A stretch of 64,000 nucleotides of DNA from Bacteroidota bacterium (GCA_041658205.1 JBBAAO010000001.1:1054001-1118000); one strand, 5' to 3'; shown: positions 1 through 9,981, counted from the stretch's first letter. Program-made: numbers and translations. The notes: generated by a model from the sequence alone, not told the origin.

Positions 1-1967
1 GCGAAGGAGTATTTCTTTTAGGAAGAACACAGAATACCTATACCGTATTGGGAAAATATTTTAATATTCCTAAAACAACAATTTATTCACTCTTTAAGGA
101 TAATGAAGGAAAATTATTGGCAGGTACTCGGGATGGATTGTATGTGTGGAATACACGTTTGAAACAGTTTGAGTATAAAAATATTCAACCGACGTCATCA
201 ATCTATCATTGGCGCATCTATTCCTTCCTCGAGATGGATAGTACCTTATGGATCGGTTCAAGTGATGGATTTTTTAAATCGATCGGCAAAACATACGAAC
301 GCTTTGAACCAATCCCGTTCGATACTTCATTGTCAAAAATATTTCCAGTGCTTCATCTTGTCAAAGGTAGTACAGCTCACTCAATTATCGTATGCACTAA
401 TGGGAGGGGAATATTTCGATATGATACACAAAAACGAATGTTTGTCCGCCACTATCAATACAGCAAAGGGAATACTCAATCGCTCAGCAATTCGATTGTG
501 ATGCATGCGTATGAAGATCCCAATCATACATTATGGGCTGCCACATATGGAGGTGGACTGGATAAGATCGAAGAAATCGATGGAAAAAGTTCTTACACCC
601 ATTATCAAGAAAAGGAGGGCTTAATCAACAATAATCTATATTGTGTTTTGCCGGATTTGTATGGGGATTTATGGATGAGCAGCAATAAGGGAATTTCTAA
701 ATTTGAAGTGCGTACGGAAACCTTTTATAACTACACTCATCAAGATGGACTACCCTCGAACGAGTTTAATCAAAATGCATTTTATCTCCACCAAACGGGA
801 AAAATGTTTTTTGGAGGAGTTTCTGGATTTGTTGAATTTTATCCATCGCAGATTGAAGAAAATACGATTGTTCCGCACATAGCCATTACGGATTTTAGGA
901 TATTTGAAAAACCGCGAAATGAACTTCTTGAACACAACACAATCGTACTGCCGTATAATGAAAACTATTTATCATTTGAATTTGCTTCGTTGTGTTTTGA
1001 ATCCCCGCAAAAGAACCGTTACGCGTATCGTCTACTCGGTATTACCGACCAATGGACTTATACCGATGTTCGTAGATATGCTAGTTTTGCCAATCTTGAT
1101 CCGGGTGAATATGTTTTTCAAGTGAAAGGAACGAATAATGATGGAATCTGGAATGAAACAGGAACATCGATCAACATTCGTATCTTACCACCATGGTGGG
1201 GAACAGTGTTATTTCGAGGAGCTTCAGTATTTCTTTTTGTTAGTTTGATCATTGGTGGTGTTTGGTATACTTCGAAACGAAAATTTCAACGAAGTATTGT
1301 TGAATTACAACAGCAGAAGGCGATTCTTGAGGAACGCCAACGGACCCGTGAACAAATTGCACGCGATTTGCACGACGATGTTGCCACGACAATTAGTAGT
1401 ATTTCTCTCTATGCCGAAATGGTACATCATCGATCGAGAAAAAAACGTAGTGATCTTGTAGATGCAGTCGAAAAAATTTCTACTCTTTCTTCTGATGCAA
1501 AACAAGCGATGGAAGAAGTTGTATGGTCTTTATCGCCGCAACATGATACTTTAAATAATCTTGTTGATAGAATTGGCGATCTTGCCGCTCAATGGTGTGC
1601 TGACCATTCCTTACAATGTCATCTGGCATTTTGTATTATTCCCCCAAATATCATGATCTCAGAAGAAATACGTAAAAACGTTTATCTTATCTTTAAAGAG
1701 GCGGTGAACAATATAATCAAACATTCAAATGCCTCGTCTATAGAATTGATCTCTTGGTATGAGCAGGAGTTCTTTTATCTAACCATTCGTGACAATGGGA
1801 AAGGAATGGGTGGAGAAAGCATAAAAAAGAATACGGTCGGCGGCAATGGACTGCTGAATATGGAAACAAGAGCTAAAACTATCGGCGCAGAATTCACTGT
1901 TGAATCGAAAAAAAATAAAGGGACAAGTATCTCCGTGAAAGTAAAAATAGCGCAGTTGCGTCATTGA
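1..1967 (+). CDS. Propeller-type sensor histidine kinase, 5'-truncated by window edge
   Basis: The reading frame is open from base 3, so the true start lies outside the window and the N-terminus is missing. Visible layout: repeated periplasmic beta-propeller blades with the two-component-propeller signature (LLAGTRDGLYVW, LWIGSSDGFF, LWAATYGGGL, LWMSSNKGIS), then a Y_Y_Y domain near bases 955-1185, one membrane helix near 1200-1270, a short coiled coil, a HisKA_3 dimerisation domain with H-box RDLHDD (phospho-acceptor His codon at 1371) and a HATPase_c domain with N-box KEAVNNIIKHS and G-box DNGKGMGG. Enzymes of this type sense an unknown periplasmic ligand and phosphorylate a NarL/LuxR-type regulator; exactly such a regulator starts 37 bases downstream. 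It lacks the fused receiver and AraC domain of the large Bacteroides hybrid sensors, at least at its C-terminus. Confidence 0.92.
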   Translation, partial: EGVFLLGRTQNTYTVLGKYFNIPKTTIYSLFKDNEGKLLAGTRDGLYVWNTRLKQFEYKNIQPTSSIYHWRIYSFLEMDSTLWIGSSDGFFKSIGKTYERFEPIPFDTSLSKIFPVLHLVKGSTAHSIIVCTNGRGIFRYDTQKRMFVRHYQYSKGNTQSLSNSIVMHAYEDPNHTLWAATYGGGLDKIEEIDGKSSYTHYQEKEGLINNNLYCVLPDLYGDLWMSSNKGISKFEVRTETFYNYTHQDGLPSNEFNQNAFYLHQTGKMFFGGVSGFVEFYPSQIEENTIVPHIAITDFRIFEKPRNELLEHNTIVLPYNENYLSFEFASLCFESPQKNRYAYRLLGITDQWTYTDVRRYASFANLDPGEYVFQVKGTNNDGIWNETGTSINIRILPPWWGTVLFRGASVFLFVSLIIGGVWYTSKRKFQRSIVELQQQKAILEERQRTREQIARDLHDDVATTISSISLYAEMVHHRSRKKRSDLVDAVEKISTLSSDAKQAMEEVVWSLSPQHDTLNNLVDRIGDLAAQWCADHSLQCHLAFCIIPPNIMISEEIRKNVYLIFKEAVNNIIKHSNASSIELISWYEQEFFYLTIRDNGKGMGGESIKKNTVGGNGLLNMETRAKTIGAEFTVESKKNKGTSISVKVKIAQLRH

Positions 1968-2004
1968 TTCTGCGAAGACTCAGCGACATATTAACAAACA
2001 GATT

Positions 2005-2655
2005 ATGCCACAGAAAAGAAAAAATATTCGTGTCGTTCTAGTCGAAGACCATCCTTCTTACAGAGAAATAGTCAGTGAAGTGATAGAATCGGCAAAAGGA
2101 TTTGTCCTTACTGACGTCTTTGAAAATGTCAATGATGCGTTGGAGCATATGCCAGAGGCGGATGTTGTACTGATGGATATCGGACTTCCGCAGCGCTCCG
2201 GGATTGAGGGAGTTGCAGAATTGAAGAAGCGTGCAAATCCGCTTCGCATAATTATGCTGACCAATTTTACCGATGATGAAAAGATTATGCAAGCAATTTT
2301 TGCCGGCGCCGACGGATATTTATTAAAACAAACCCCGGGGCATAAGATTCTTGATGCCATAGTCGAGACCATGAATGGTGGAACGTCCATGACACCGTTT
2401 GTTGCGCGAAGGGTACTGGAAGCGTTCAAAACTCGCGCAGAGATAAAGGATGCAACCACCGAAAATATTTCAACACGAGAACAAGAAGTATTGGGACTGC
2501 TTGTTCAAGGATATAACTATAAACAGATTGCAGAGAAAATTTTCATTTCACCAGAAACCGTTCGAAACCATATCCGCAACATCTACGAAAAACTTCATGT
2601 CCACTCCCGCAGTGAAGCTGTCTCTAAAGCAATCAAACAAGGCTTGCTGAAATAA
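2005..2655 (+). CDS. NarL/FixJ-family response regulator
   Basis: 216 residues. The receiver domain carries the acidic pair E14-D15, phospho-acceptor D58 in VVLMDIGLP, T86 and K108 in YLLKQ. A LuxR-type helix-turn-helix follows at about residues 152-208 (LSTREQEVLGLL, IAEKIFISPETVRNHI). It is the expected cytoplasmic partner of the HisKA_3 kinase that ends 37 bases upstream, so the two probably form one operon and one phosphorelay. Targets are not visible; the T9SS-cargo gene that begins 121 bases downstream is a plausible but unproven one. Confidence 0.93.
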   Translation: MPQKRKNIRVVLVEDHPSYREIVSEVIESAKGFVLTDVFENVNDALEHMPEADVVLMDIGLPQRSGIEGVAELKKRANPLRIIMLTNFTDDEKIMQAIFAGADGYLLKQTPGHKILDAIVETMNGGTSMTPFVARRVLEAFKTRAEIKDATTENISTREQEVLGLLVQGYNYKQIAEKIFISPETVRNHIRNIYEKLHVHSRSEAVSKAIKQGLLK

Positions 2656-2776
2656 ACATCTTCCCATAGATTCTCTGACGCAAAATGACACATATGCGTT
2701 ATTGATGCTTACTCCTCCTGACGTTAATTTATTGATAAATAGTCCGTAAAATTTATACTTACTCATAGGGGAAACC

Positions 2777-4846
2777 ATGAAACTATATGTACTGGTTGTA
2801 TTTTTTTTCACTTCGTTATTTGCTCAGACTGGATGGCAAACACAACATCCGTATCCAACAGCAGTATCGTTGGGTTCTATCCATGCCTTTAATCAAACAA
2901 CCGCAATTACTGTTGGAAATTATACTGTCATAAAGACGACAGACGGCGGTGTGACTTGGAAAAATATCCCAACCTCAACACAATATAATTTTACGATCCA
3001 ATTTTTTAATGCCACTCTCGGCTTTATTTTGGGTAGCGACATACACAAAACCACGGATGGTGGAGAGACGTGGACAAAAATTACTCCGACAATATCGGCG
3101 TTTTATAATTCCATAAAAATATTTAGTCCGGATTCTATCTATGTGGGGGGCAGTTATGGCAATACACTTTACTTTTTGAAAACAACAAATGGCGGAACAA
3201 CGTGGAATTCAACAACAGTGAGTACAAAATCCGGAATCAGTTCTATGTTTGCACTTAATCCACAATATATTTGGATCGGTCATTTTAAAGATGGTTCCAT
3301 TTGGAAGTCAACCGATGGCGGAACGACATGGGGGCAGACGCTTACCGGTGCAGGTCAATATTTGACAGATATCTATTTTAAGGATTCAACATCGGGAGTG
3401 GCGGCATCTGAACTTGGACTCTATGCGACTACAGATGGTGGAAAAACGTGGGGTGTTAAAACAGTGGCCGGATCAAATAGTGGAAAATTTAGTTTTATTG
3501 ATGTCAACAATGGCTGGCTGCGCGGATCAAGTTTGAGTAAGACTACGAATGGTGGAACCACGTGGACAGCTGTTGGAAATCCCCCGAGTGGTGCGGCAGG
3601 ACATCAATTTATTTCATCGACCGTTGGATGGATTGTTGGAAATGGAGGTTTGGTCGCCACAACATCGGACGGCGGGGTGACATGGACGAAAAAAAACTCT
3701 TCGCAAACAACTAATTCCTGCGCTGACGTGCAATTCTTCAATGCGGATACGGGCTGGGTTATCACCAATACAGAATTCTTAAAAACAACAAATGGAGGGA
3801 CTGTTTGGAATAAGCTTAAGACATTTATCGGTTTCTCAGCATATGAATTCCGTTTTGTTGACAGTCAAAATGGCTGGGTTGTGGGAAATTCCCAGGGAGG
3901 ATTGAATTCAGCTTGGAAGACGAATAATGGAGGATTAAGTTGGACTGGTTTTTCTACCGGAGTAAATAAAACTCATTATGCTGTTTCAATGGTGGATGCC
4001 AATAACGTTTGGATTGCTGTGGATAGCGGATATGTTGTCAGTACGACCGATGGGGGATCGACTTGGACAAAATCATTGGTAGGTACATCGCGAGCAATGA
4101 CAGAAATATGGATGGTGAATGCATCAACAGGTTATACAACAGATGACAAGGGAGGAGTGTATAAAACCACCGATGGTGGAAAAACGTGGGTAAATAAATT
4201 AGCACCTTTTGCAACCAGTATTACATCATTATGGATGATTGATGAGAATACTGGTTGGATTACGTTTGGAAGTTCAGCGGCCCAAAAAACAACCGATGGT
4301 GGCAGTACCTGGAGTTCTGTATCCATTGGTATCGAAAATTTAAGAGATATTCAATTTGTAAATTCCACTATCGGATTTGCCTGCAGTCAAAATTCGTGGT
4401 TTTACGGAACCACGGATGGAGGAACAACATGGACAAAAAAGTCCGGTGCCGGTGACGTGAATGCATTGTATTTTGTTTCACCAACTGTTGGTTATGCGGC
4501 TGGGTATTCCGGTCTTATTGCACGAACAAATAATGCCGGAGGTTTAACGGAAGTGAAGAATATTTCCAAAAGAACCATTCCTCAAAAATTTTCTCTTTCA
4601 CAAAACTATCCCAATCCGTTCAATCCAAGCACAGTGATAAATTATCAGTTACCAATGAACAGTCATGTGATATTGAAAATATATGATGTGTTAGGAAAAG
4701 AAATTGCCCTGTTGGTAAACGAAGAACTTGCAGCAGGAAATTATTCAATAAATTTTGAGGCACCGAAATTATCTAACGGAATGTATTTCTACAGATTACA
4801 GGCAGGCAACACCATTGAAACAAAACGAATGATGCTTATAAAATAA
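2777..4846 (+). CDS. Secreted YCF48/BNR-repeat protein with T9SS sorting domain
   Basis: 689 residues, start preceded by an AGGGGAA ribosome binding site. Signal peptide of about 17 residues ending at LFAQ. The body is about a dozen short beta-propeller-like repeats marked by TTDGGxTW motifs alternating with GWxVG-type strands, as in YCF48/BNR (photosystem-assembly-factor-like, sialidase-like) propellers. The last ~85 residues form a type A T9SS sorting domain, opening with LSQNYPNPFNPST and ending in YRLQAG...KRMMLIK. Such proteins cross the outer membrane through the type IX secretion system and are released or anchored at the surface. Substrate unknown; no catalytic Asp-box set was recognised, so an adhesive or structural role is more likely than hydrolysis. 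Confidence 0.9.
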   Translation: MKLYVLVVFFFTSLFAQTGWQTQHPYPTAVSLGSIHAFNQTTAITVGNYTVIKTTDGGVTWKNIPTSTQYNFTIQFFNATLGFILGSDIHKTTDGGETWTKITPTISAFYNSIKIFSPDSIYVGGSYGNTLYFLKTTNGGTTWNSTTVSTKSGISSMFALNPQYIWIGHFKDGSIWKSTDGGTTWGQTLTGAGQYLTDIYFKDSTSGVAASELGLYATTDGGKTWGVKTVAGSNSGKFSFIDVNNGWLRGSSLSKTTNGGTTWTAVGNPPSGAAGHQFISSTVGWIVGNGGLVATTSDGGVTWTKKNSSQTTNSCADVQFFNADTGWVITNTEFLKTTNGGTVWNKLKTFIGFSAYEFRFVDSQNGWVVGNSQGGLNSAWKTNNGGLSWTGFSTGVNKTHYAVSMVDANNVWIAVDSGYVVSTTDGGSTWTKSLVGTSRAMTEIWMVNASTGYTTDDKGGVYKTTDGGKTWVNKLAPFATSITSLWMIDENTGWITFGSSAAQKTTDGGSTWSSVSIGIENLRDIQFVNSTIGFACSQNSWFYGTTDGGTTWTKKSGAGDVNALYFVSPTVGYAAGYSGLIARTNNAGGLTEVKNISKRTIPQKFSLSQNYPNPFNPSTVINYQLPMNSHVILKIYDVLGKEIALLVNEELAAGNYSINFEAPKLSNGMYFYRLQAGNTIETKRMMLIK

Positions 4847-4935
4847 TTTTAAAGTTTAAAGATAGATAGATAAAAACATAATATGATATTTCAATGGATT
4901 CAATGATATATCGTTGTAGTCATAAGGAAAACACA

Positions 4936-6495
4936 ATGAAAAAGTTACACTATGTCTCGTTTATGCTAGCCTGTAATATTTTATTTCATAGTTTTGTTAT
5001 GGCGCAGTGGGATTCATTGGGAGCGGGGTTAGCTCAAAATGTGACCATAAACGTATTAGCGGGGAGAAGTATTCTTCTTGCCGGCACATCTTCTGCTGGA
5101 ATTTATGGTTCAACAGATAACGGTAATAATTGGTCGGCATTGAATACTGGCTTACCGGCGAATTCTGATGTCAAATCAATTACAAATTTTTCCTCAAGCA
5201 CAGTTGCAAGCGTCTGGAGCAATGGTGTTTATCGATCCACCGATAATGGTCAAAATTGGAATTCTCTTAATACCGGTTTAACTCTTTTAAATTGTAATTC
5301 TCTCTATGCACTTGGTGATTTCATCTTTGCCGGGACGGAAGGTTCCGGTATTTTTCGATTAGATGTTACAAGTGAAAGTACAATCACGAATGGATGGAGT
5401 GTAAAAAGTACCGGATTGCCTGCAAGTGCCAAAATACGATTCATCAGTACGAAAGGAACAAACCTTTATGCTGCTTTAAACGGAAAAGGCGTTTATAAGT
5501 CAACCGATTACGGTGAAAATTGGGCAGCAATAAATACTGGATTTGCTGCAGCCGATTCCTTTGCTCAAACAATTTGGGCAAAATCCGGCACGACACAAAT
5601 ATATGTAGGAATGTTTCAAGTAGGCTCGGGTGGAACTGGTAAAATGTATCGCTCAGATGATGATGGAAGTTCCTGGATTGCCTTGACTGGTATTGGAACA
5701 AATACAAATGCAGATCCACGATGTTGGGAAGTCGTTGACACTGTTGTGTGTGTTGGATCTGATGCAAAATATGCAGGTGGAGTTCGAAGCACAAACAATA
5801 AAGGAACTACTTGGATTGATATTAATACGAACAATCTTAATAAATATGATGTAAATTCTCTTTTTAAGTTTGGAAATTATTTGTTTGCAGGAACAAAAAA
5901 CAACGGTGTTTGGCGTAGGACAGTATCAACGATTCTTCCCGTTGAACTTGTTTCTTTTGATGTCCGCACTGTCGGTAATACAAATATACTTTATTGGAAA
6001 ACGGCAACGGAAATCAATAATTATGGTTTTGAAATTGAGCGGCATATCAATAACTCGTGGACCAACATTGGTTTTACTAGCGGGGCGGGAACATCTCATT
6101 CTCCTAAAGAATATTCATATACCGATCGAACTATTTCAACAGGAAAATATTCGTATCGTTTGAAACAAATCGATCGTGATGGAAAATATGAATATTCACA
6201 ATCTGTCGAAGTATTCGTTGGACAAACACCCGACATATTCACGCTCAAACAAAATTATCCTAATCCGTTCAATCCCACGACAACTATTGAATTTCAAATT
6301 CCACAGAATGGATTTGTCACATTAAAAGTGTATGATGTTTTAGGTAGGGAAGCCGCCACACTCGTGCATGAGCAAATGAATATCGGGTCTTATAAAACGT
6401 CATTCAACGGAACAGGCTTAGCAAGCGGAGTGTATTTCTACCGATTACAAATTGGAAAATTTGTGGAAATGAAAATAATGACTTTGCTGAAATAA
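4936..6495 (+). CDS. Secreted BNR-repeat protein with T9SS sorting domain
   Basis: 519 residues from the ATG at 4936, which follows an AAGGAAAA ribosome binding site and opens directly into a signal peptide (MKKLHYVSF...FVMAQ). The frame is open further upstream to 4894, but that extension would bury the signal peptide. Residues ~30-330 contain repeats of the STDNGNNW/NTGLP type, consistent with a sialidase-like propeller. A linker domain starts with LPVELVSFDV, a segment often found before sorting domains in this phylum, followed by YWKTATEINNYGFEIER. The C-terminal sorting domain opens with LKQNYPNPFNPTT around residue 436. Same architecture as the preceding gene, 89 bases upstream, and probably a related surface protein. 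Function unknown. Confidence 0.9.
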   Translation: MKKLHYVSFMLACNILFHSFVMAQWDSLGAGLAQNVTINVLAGRSILLAGTSSAGIYGSTDNGNNWSALNTGLPANSDVKSITNFSSSTVASVWSNGVYRSTDNGQNWNSLNTGLTLLNCNSLYALGDFIFAGTEGSGIFRLDVTSESTITNGWSVKSTGLPASAKIRFISTKGTNLYAALNGKGVYKSTDYGENWAAINTGFAAADSFAQTIWAKSGTTQIYVGMFQVGSGGTGKMYRSDDDGSSWIALTGIGTNTNADPRCWEVVDTVVCVGSDAKYAGGVRSTNNKGTTWIDINTNNLNKYDVNSLFKFGNYLFAGTKNNGVWRRTVSTILPVELVSFDVRTVGNTNILYWKTATEINNYGFEIERHINNSWTNIGFTSGAGTSHSPKEYSYTDRTISTGKYSYRLKQIDRDGKYEYSQSVEVFVGQTPDIFTLKQNYPNPFNPTTTIEFQIPQNGFVTLKVYDVLGREAATLVHEQMNIGSYKTSFNGTGLASGVYFYRLQIGKFVEMKIMTLLK

Positions 6496-6590
6496 TATTG
6501 CGAATGGTTGCTTCAAAAATAGTATCGATAAAATGTAAGCCAAAGTAATATTGTCGTTCATATATGAAGGCGATTGAATGACAAAACAGA

Positions 6591-6629
6591 AACGCCGTTG
6601 ACCTGGGGAGGTTCAACGGCGTTTTTTAT
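6591..6629 (+). terminator. Rho-independent terminator after T9SS gene
   Basis: Arms 6591-6604 (AACGCCGTTGACCT) and 6609-6623 pair over 14 bp with one bulged T, a GGGG loop, and are followed by a run of T (GTTTTTTATT). It ends the plus-strand unit that carries the two T9SS-cargo genes. Confidence 0.9.
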
Positions 6630-6636
6630 TCCCAAC

Positions 6637-6669
6637 AGATTTTCCAAATCTCCAAGATTTGGAAAATCT
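6637..6669. other. Perfect 15-bp hairpin between convergent genes
   Basis: Arm AGATTTTCCAAATCT at 6637-6651 is an exact inverted repeat of 6655-6669 with a three-base loop. It lies 7 bases past the stop of the minus-strand metal-binding protein. Neither strand has an adjacent T-run, so it is not a textbook terminator; it may stabilise the 3' end of the minus-strand message or act as a weak terminator. Confidence 0.6.
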
Positions 6670-6676
6670 ATAATTG

Positions 6677-7087
6677 TCATGATTTTTTTGTTTCTGACTT
6701 TTTTGTCTTCATGGATTTTGAATGACTGTCGCCCTCGTCACCACAGCAGTCATCTTCGCATTCCTCACCATCCGATTTCGACTGTTTTTTCAATTCGGTT
6801 TTTGACCCTGCTTTTCCTTCATGTGCATCAAATCCCGCATCAACAACAGCTTTAATTAACGAAGAAGTGGATGTCTTAGCGCTGGCGTACGTTACAGTTG
6901 CCTTTTTGTCGTTCAAATCAACTTTTGCTTTGGTAACCCCGCTTACTCCTTTTAATGCTTTTTCAACTGTGCTAGCGCACGATTGGCAAGTCATTCCTGA
7001 GATAGAAAGGGAGATGGTTTTTGTTTTATCCTTTGCAAAAACCGAAAGAGCAAATACAACGGTGATCAGTACGATATATTTTTTCAT
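6677..7087 (-). CDS. Exported HMA-domain (MerP-like) metal-binding protein with Cys/His tail
   Basis: 136 residues. Signal peptide of about 18 residues (MKKYIVLITVVFALSVFAK), then one heavy-metal-associated domain of about 68 residues with the metal-binding motif GMTCQSCAST (CxxC), followed by an ~50-residue hydrophilic tail containing EECEDDCCGDE and a His-Ser segment, then lysine-rich residues. HMA domains bind Cu(I), Hg(II) or Zn(II) and hand it to transporters; the signal peptide puts this one in the periplasm. The acidic Cys-rich tail is not part of the usual MerP/CopZ fold and could be a second metal site. It lies 74 bases downstream of the M16 peptidase on the same strand and may share its transcript. 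No metal ATPase is adjacent. Confidence 0.88.
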   Translation of the reverse strand: MKKYIVLITVVFALSVFAKDKTKTISLSISGMTCQSCASTVEKALKGVSGVTKAKVDLNDKKATVTYASAKTSTSSLIKAVVDAGFDAHEGKAGSKTELKKQSKSDGEECEDDCCGDEGDSHSKSMKTKKSETKKS

Positions 7088-7161
7088 GATATTCCTTTAA
7101 TTGGTGTATGAACCTAACGTTGAAAGATACCAGATAAGTTCCCATGATTCAATGTCGATGT

Positions 7162-9981
7162 CTATTTTTTTTCCGGTTTCAGAACTATCTTTACAATATT
7201 CTTCATGTCAAAATATGTTTTGGCGGAATGTTGAATAGAAACGGCAGATAATTTATCGATCTGCTGCGGTATTTTTAACATTGATCTGGGATCCTCGCTG
7301 TTTGTATAGGCTCCACGGAAAACATTCATCCAATAATTATTTTCTTTCAGGTTTACTTCACGATCCCGGCGTTGCAATTCCTTTACTTTGTCAACGTACA
7401 GAGGATCTGTGGGTTTCAATTTTAAAGTGTCAATTTGTTGCATCACTGCGGTGACTAATTCATCAACTCGTTCAGGATTGCAGCCAAAACCGATACGGAC
7501 TGAATATTCCTTTCGTGGATAGAGTGAGGGTGAACCTGAAACGCCTACACCATAAACGCCCCCTTTGTCTTCTCGAAGGACTTCACGAAGTTTTATCCTT
7601 AATACTTCGATCATGGCATTAAATTCGAATCTGTTTTGATCATTCCACACGAATGGTCCAGTAAATGTTAATACCACAGAGCTTTTTGGTTCAATTCCCT
7701 TAATCACCTCTTTTGTGACGATCCCCTTTGGAGCTTTCATTCCCACATCTTTCCAATTCTCTTTTCGTTTTGTTGAAGGAAGACTGGCAAGATATTTTTC
7801 AATAAGTGGTTTTAATGAATCTGGTTTTATGTTGCCGACAAAAATGAATGTGAAGTCGCTGGCATCCGCAAATCGTTCTTTGTAAATGGTATATGCACGG
7901 ACAAGATTCACTTCATCCAACAATTCCGGTTGTTGTGGACGGGCACGGTAATGATGCTGAGTCAACGTCACCTGAAGAGAATCTTGGAATGTTTTTTCCG
8001 GTGAGACATTCATATTCTGTAAATAGGATTTCATTCGCGAAAGAAACGCACCGGCAGCATTGGTGTCCAGACGGGGCGAGGTGAAACTTAAATAGATAAG
8101 TTGGAACATTGTCTCAATATCCTGCGGAGCTGCGCTTCCGTTGAATCCTTCTGACAATTCCGAAATGGAGGGTAGGACACGGACAATTTTACCGGTAAGC
8201 ATTTTTTGGATCGACACTGCGTCAAATTCTCCGATGCCGCTCAACAGCGCAAGTTGCGACGACATCACTCCGGACATAAAATCTTTATCGGACACGAGAG
8301 AGTGACCACCCGGACTGAACGCTGAGAATAAAATTTCATCATTCTTAAAGTCGGTCGATTTCACAACTACTTTTGCACCGTTCGACAGTGACCATTCCCA
8401 TGCTCCTAAATCTTTAATTTCTTTTTGTTTCACAACTTTACCCGGTTTTGGAGCGGTACCAAGAAGCGGCTTTGAACTGACTGCATCTACATACGGTTCT
8501 AAAGTTTTTGTGCTTACGTCACGTAATACATTGAGCACTTCTTCCATTTTCGGAGCAGCGACTCCTTCTTTTTCCGGAACTGATACGGTAATAACACGAT
8601 TGTTATCGGTGATCCGTTCACTGGTGAGAGCATTTATTTCTGCAAGAGTTATTCCCGGAACGAACTGTTTGTAAAGTTCAAATTCCACTTCGATACCCGG
8701 GATCAGTTCCTGCTGTAAAAAATGACGAAGGTATTCATCAGCATGGCTTCGAGATTCTGTCTTTTCACGTTCCCGGAACGATTGTTCAATCGTCCTGACA
8801 CTTTGCATTTTTTGGCGGTCAAGCTCGGATTGTGTAAATCCAAATTGTTTTACTCGATATGCTTCAGTGACCAATGCTTCAATGCCGCGAAGAATTTCAT
8901 TTTCTTTTACGTTTGCAAAAAGGCCATATGCTTGTGCACCTCCGATAAATTTGAAATTCCCTGCATTACCGAAAACAAACGGAGGGTTTGGTTTCTGCAG
9001 CCGCTCTTGGAGGCGTGCGTTCAACATTCCATCGTATAGTTGATCGAGGATATATTTTTTATAATCGCTGACAATAATTTCCGCATCTCTTTTTCGTTTG
9101 AAATAAATATTCACCGAAGCAAACGGAAGTTCTTTGTCTGCCGCAATGGAGACAACCGGTTCGGAATGATTCGGAAGAGTGTATTCCGTTCGTGTACGTT
9201 CATTAGCGGGGTTTGTCAATACAGAAAATTGCTCTTTGATCATTTTCTCCATTTCAAATTTGTCAAAGTCGCCCACAGCAACAACAGCCATAAGATTCGG
9301 ACGATACCATGTTTGATAAAATCGTTTCAATGCATCATAGTGAGCAGTATCAAGGACTTCTTTCTTTCCGATGGGAAGTCTTTTTGCATATTGAGAATTA
9401 TAAAAAATTGTAGGATTATGTTTATTGTTCACTCGTTCAAATGCTCCGCGTCCCAGTCTCCATTCTTCACCGACAACACCCCGTTCTTTATCGATTTCAC
9501 CATCGTCAAATGTAAGAGCGTGTGCCCACTCTTCAAGTATTTTCATTGATTTTTTTACGACGGTAATTGAATCTGTTGGGACTTGGATCATGTATACCGT
9601 TTGGTCAAAACTGGTATAGGCATTCAAGTGAGGACCAAAACGGACTCCAGTTCTTTCCAGAAAATTAATAAGATCCATTTTTGGGAAACTGGCCGTTCCG
9701 TTGAAAGCCATATGCTCCACAAAATGTGCGAGACCTTGTTGATCGTCATCCTCTAATACAGACCCTGCCTTCACAGCAAGGCGTAGTTCCATTCGTTTTT
9801 CCGGCTTCTTATTTTCACGGATATAATAGTGCATACCATTGGAAAGCGTCCCGACAAGTATTTGAGGTGAAATACCCAACGTATCTGTTGTGCTGAAAAC
9901 ATGTTGGGATTGCGCTGAAGAAATGCCCCAAAGAAGAAGAAGCAATATCGAAATAGTACTGTGACGTAGGAGGGTGTTCAT
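7162..9981 (-). CDS. M16 family zinc metallopeptidase (insulinase/PqqL type)
   Basis: 939 residues from the ATG at 9981, which has an AAAGG ribosome binding site 7 bases upstream and opens into a signal peptide (MNTLLRHSTISILLLLLW...SAQ). A TTG 39 bases further upstream keeps the frame open but precedes the signal peptide. The N-terminal M16 domain has the inverted zinc motif HFVEH (H86, E89, H90) and a downstream GVVGEEW segment holding the third ligand. A second catalytic-dead M16 half follows, as in PqqL and other ~930-residue two-repeat family members. Expected to degrade peptides in the periplasm or at the outer membrane. It lies 74 bases upstream of the metal-binding protein and is divergent from the kinase gene at 10317. 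Confidence 0.92.
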   Translation of the reverse strand: MNTLLRHSTISILLLLLWGISSAQSQHVFSTTDTLGISPQILVGTLSNGMHYYIRENKKPEKRMELRLAVKAGSVLEDDDQQGLAHFVEHMAFNGTASFPKMDLINFLERTGVRFGPHLNAYTSFDQTVYMIQVPTDSITVVKKSMKILEEWAHALTFDDGEIDKERGVVGEEWRLGRGAFERVNNKHNPTIFYNSQYAKRLPIGKKEVLDTAHYDALKRFYQTWYRPNLMAVVAVGDFDKFEMEKMIKEQFSVLTNPANERTRTEYTLPNHSEPVVSIAADKELPFASVNIYFKRKRDAEIIVSDYKKYILDQLYDGMLNARLQERLQKPNPPFVFGNAGNFKFIGGAQAYGLFANVKENEILRGIEALVTEAYRVKQFGFTQSELDRQKMQSVRTIEQSFREREKTESRSHADEYLRHFLQQELIPGIEVEFELYKQFVPGITLAEINALTSERITDNNRVITVSVPEKEGVAAPKMEEVLNVLRDVSTKTLEPYVDAVSSKPLLGTAPKPGKVVKQKEIKDLGAWEWSLSNGAKVVVKSTDFKNDEILFSAFSPGGHSLVSDKDFMSGVMSSQLALLSGIGEFDAVSIQKMLTGKIVRVLPSISELSEGFNGSAAPQDIETMFQLIYLSFTSPRLDTNAAGAFLSRMKSYLQNMNVSPEKTFQDSLQVTLTQHHYRARPQQPELLDEVNLVRAYTIYKERFADASDFTFIFVGNIKPDSLKPLIEKYLASLPSTKRKENWKDVGMKAPKGIVTKEVIKGIEPKSSVVLTFTGPFVWNDQNRFEFNAMIEVLRIKLREVLREDKGGVYGVGVSGSPSLYPRKEYSVRIGFGCNPERVDELVTAVMQQIDTLKLKPTDPLYVDKVKELQRRDREVNLKENNYWMNVFRGAYTNSEDPRSMLKIPQQIDKLSAVSIQHSAKTYFDMKNIVKIVLKPEKK

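Noticed and set aside
2058..2459. 133-codon open frame opposite the response regulator
   Set aside because: Antisense shadow of a gene with intact receiver and LuxR domains.
6601..6625. tRNA-like GGTTCAA loop
   Set aside because: Part of a terminator stem; no acceptor or anticodon arms around it.
9040..9549. 169-codon open frame opposite the M16 peptidase
   Set aside because: Antisense shadow; the minus-strand peptidase shows family motifs throughout.
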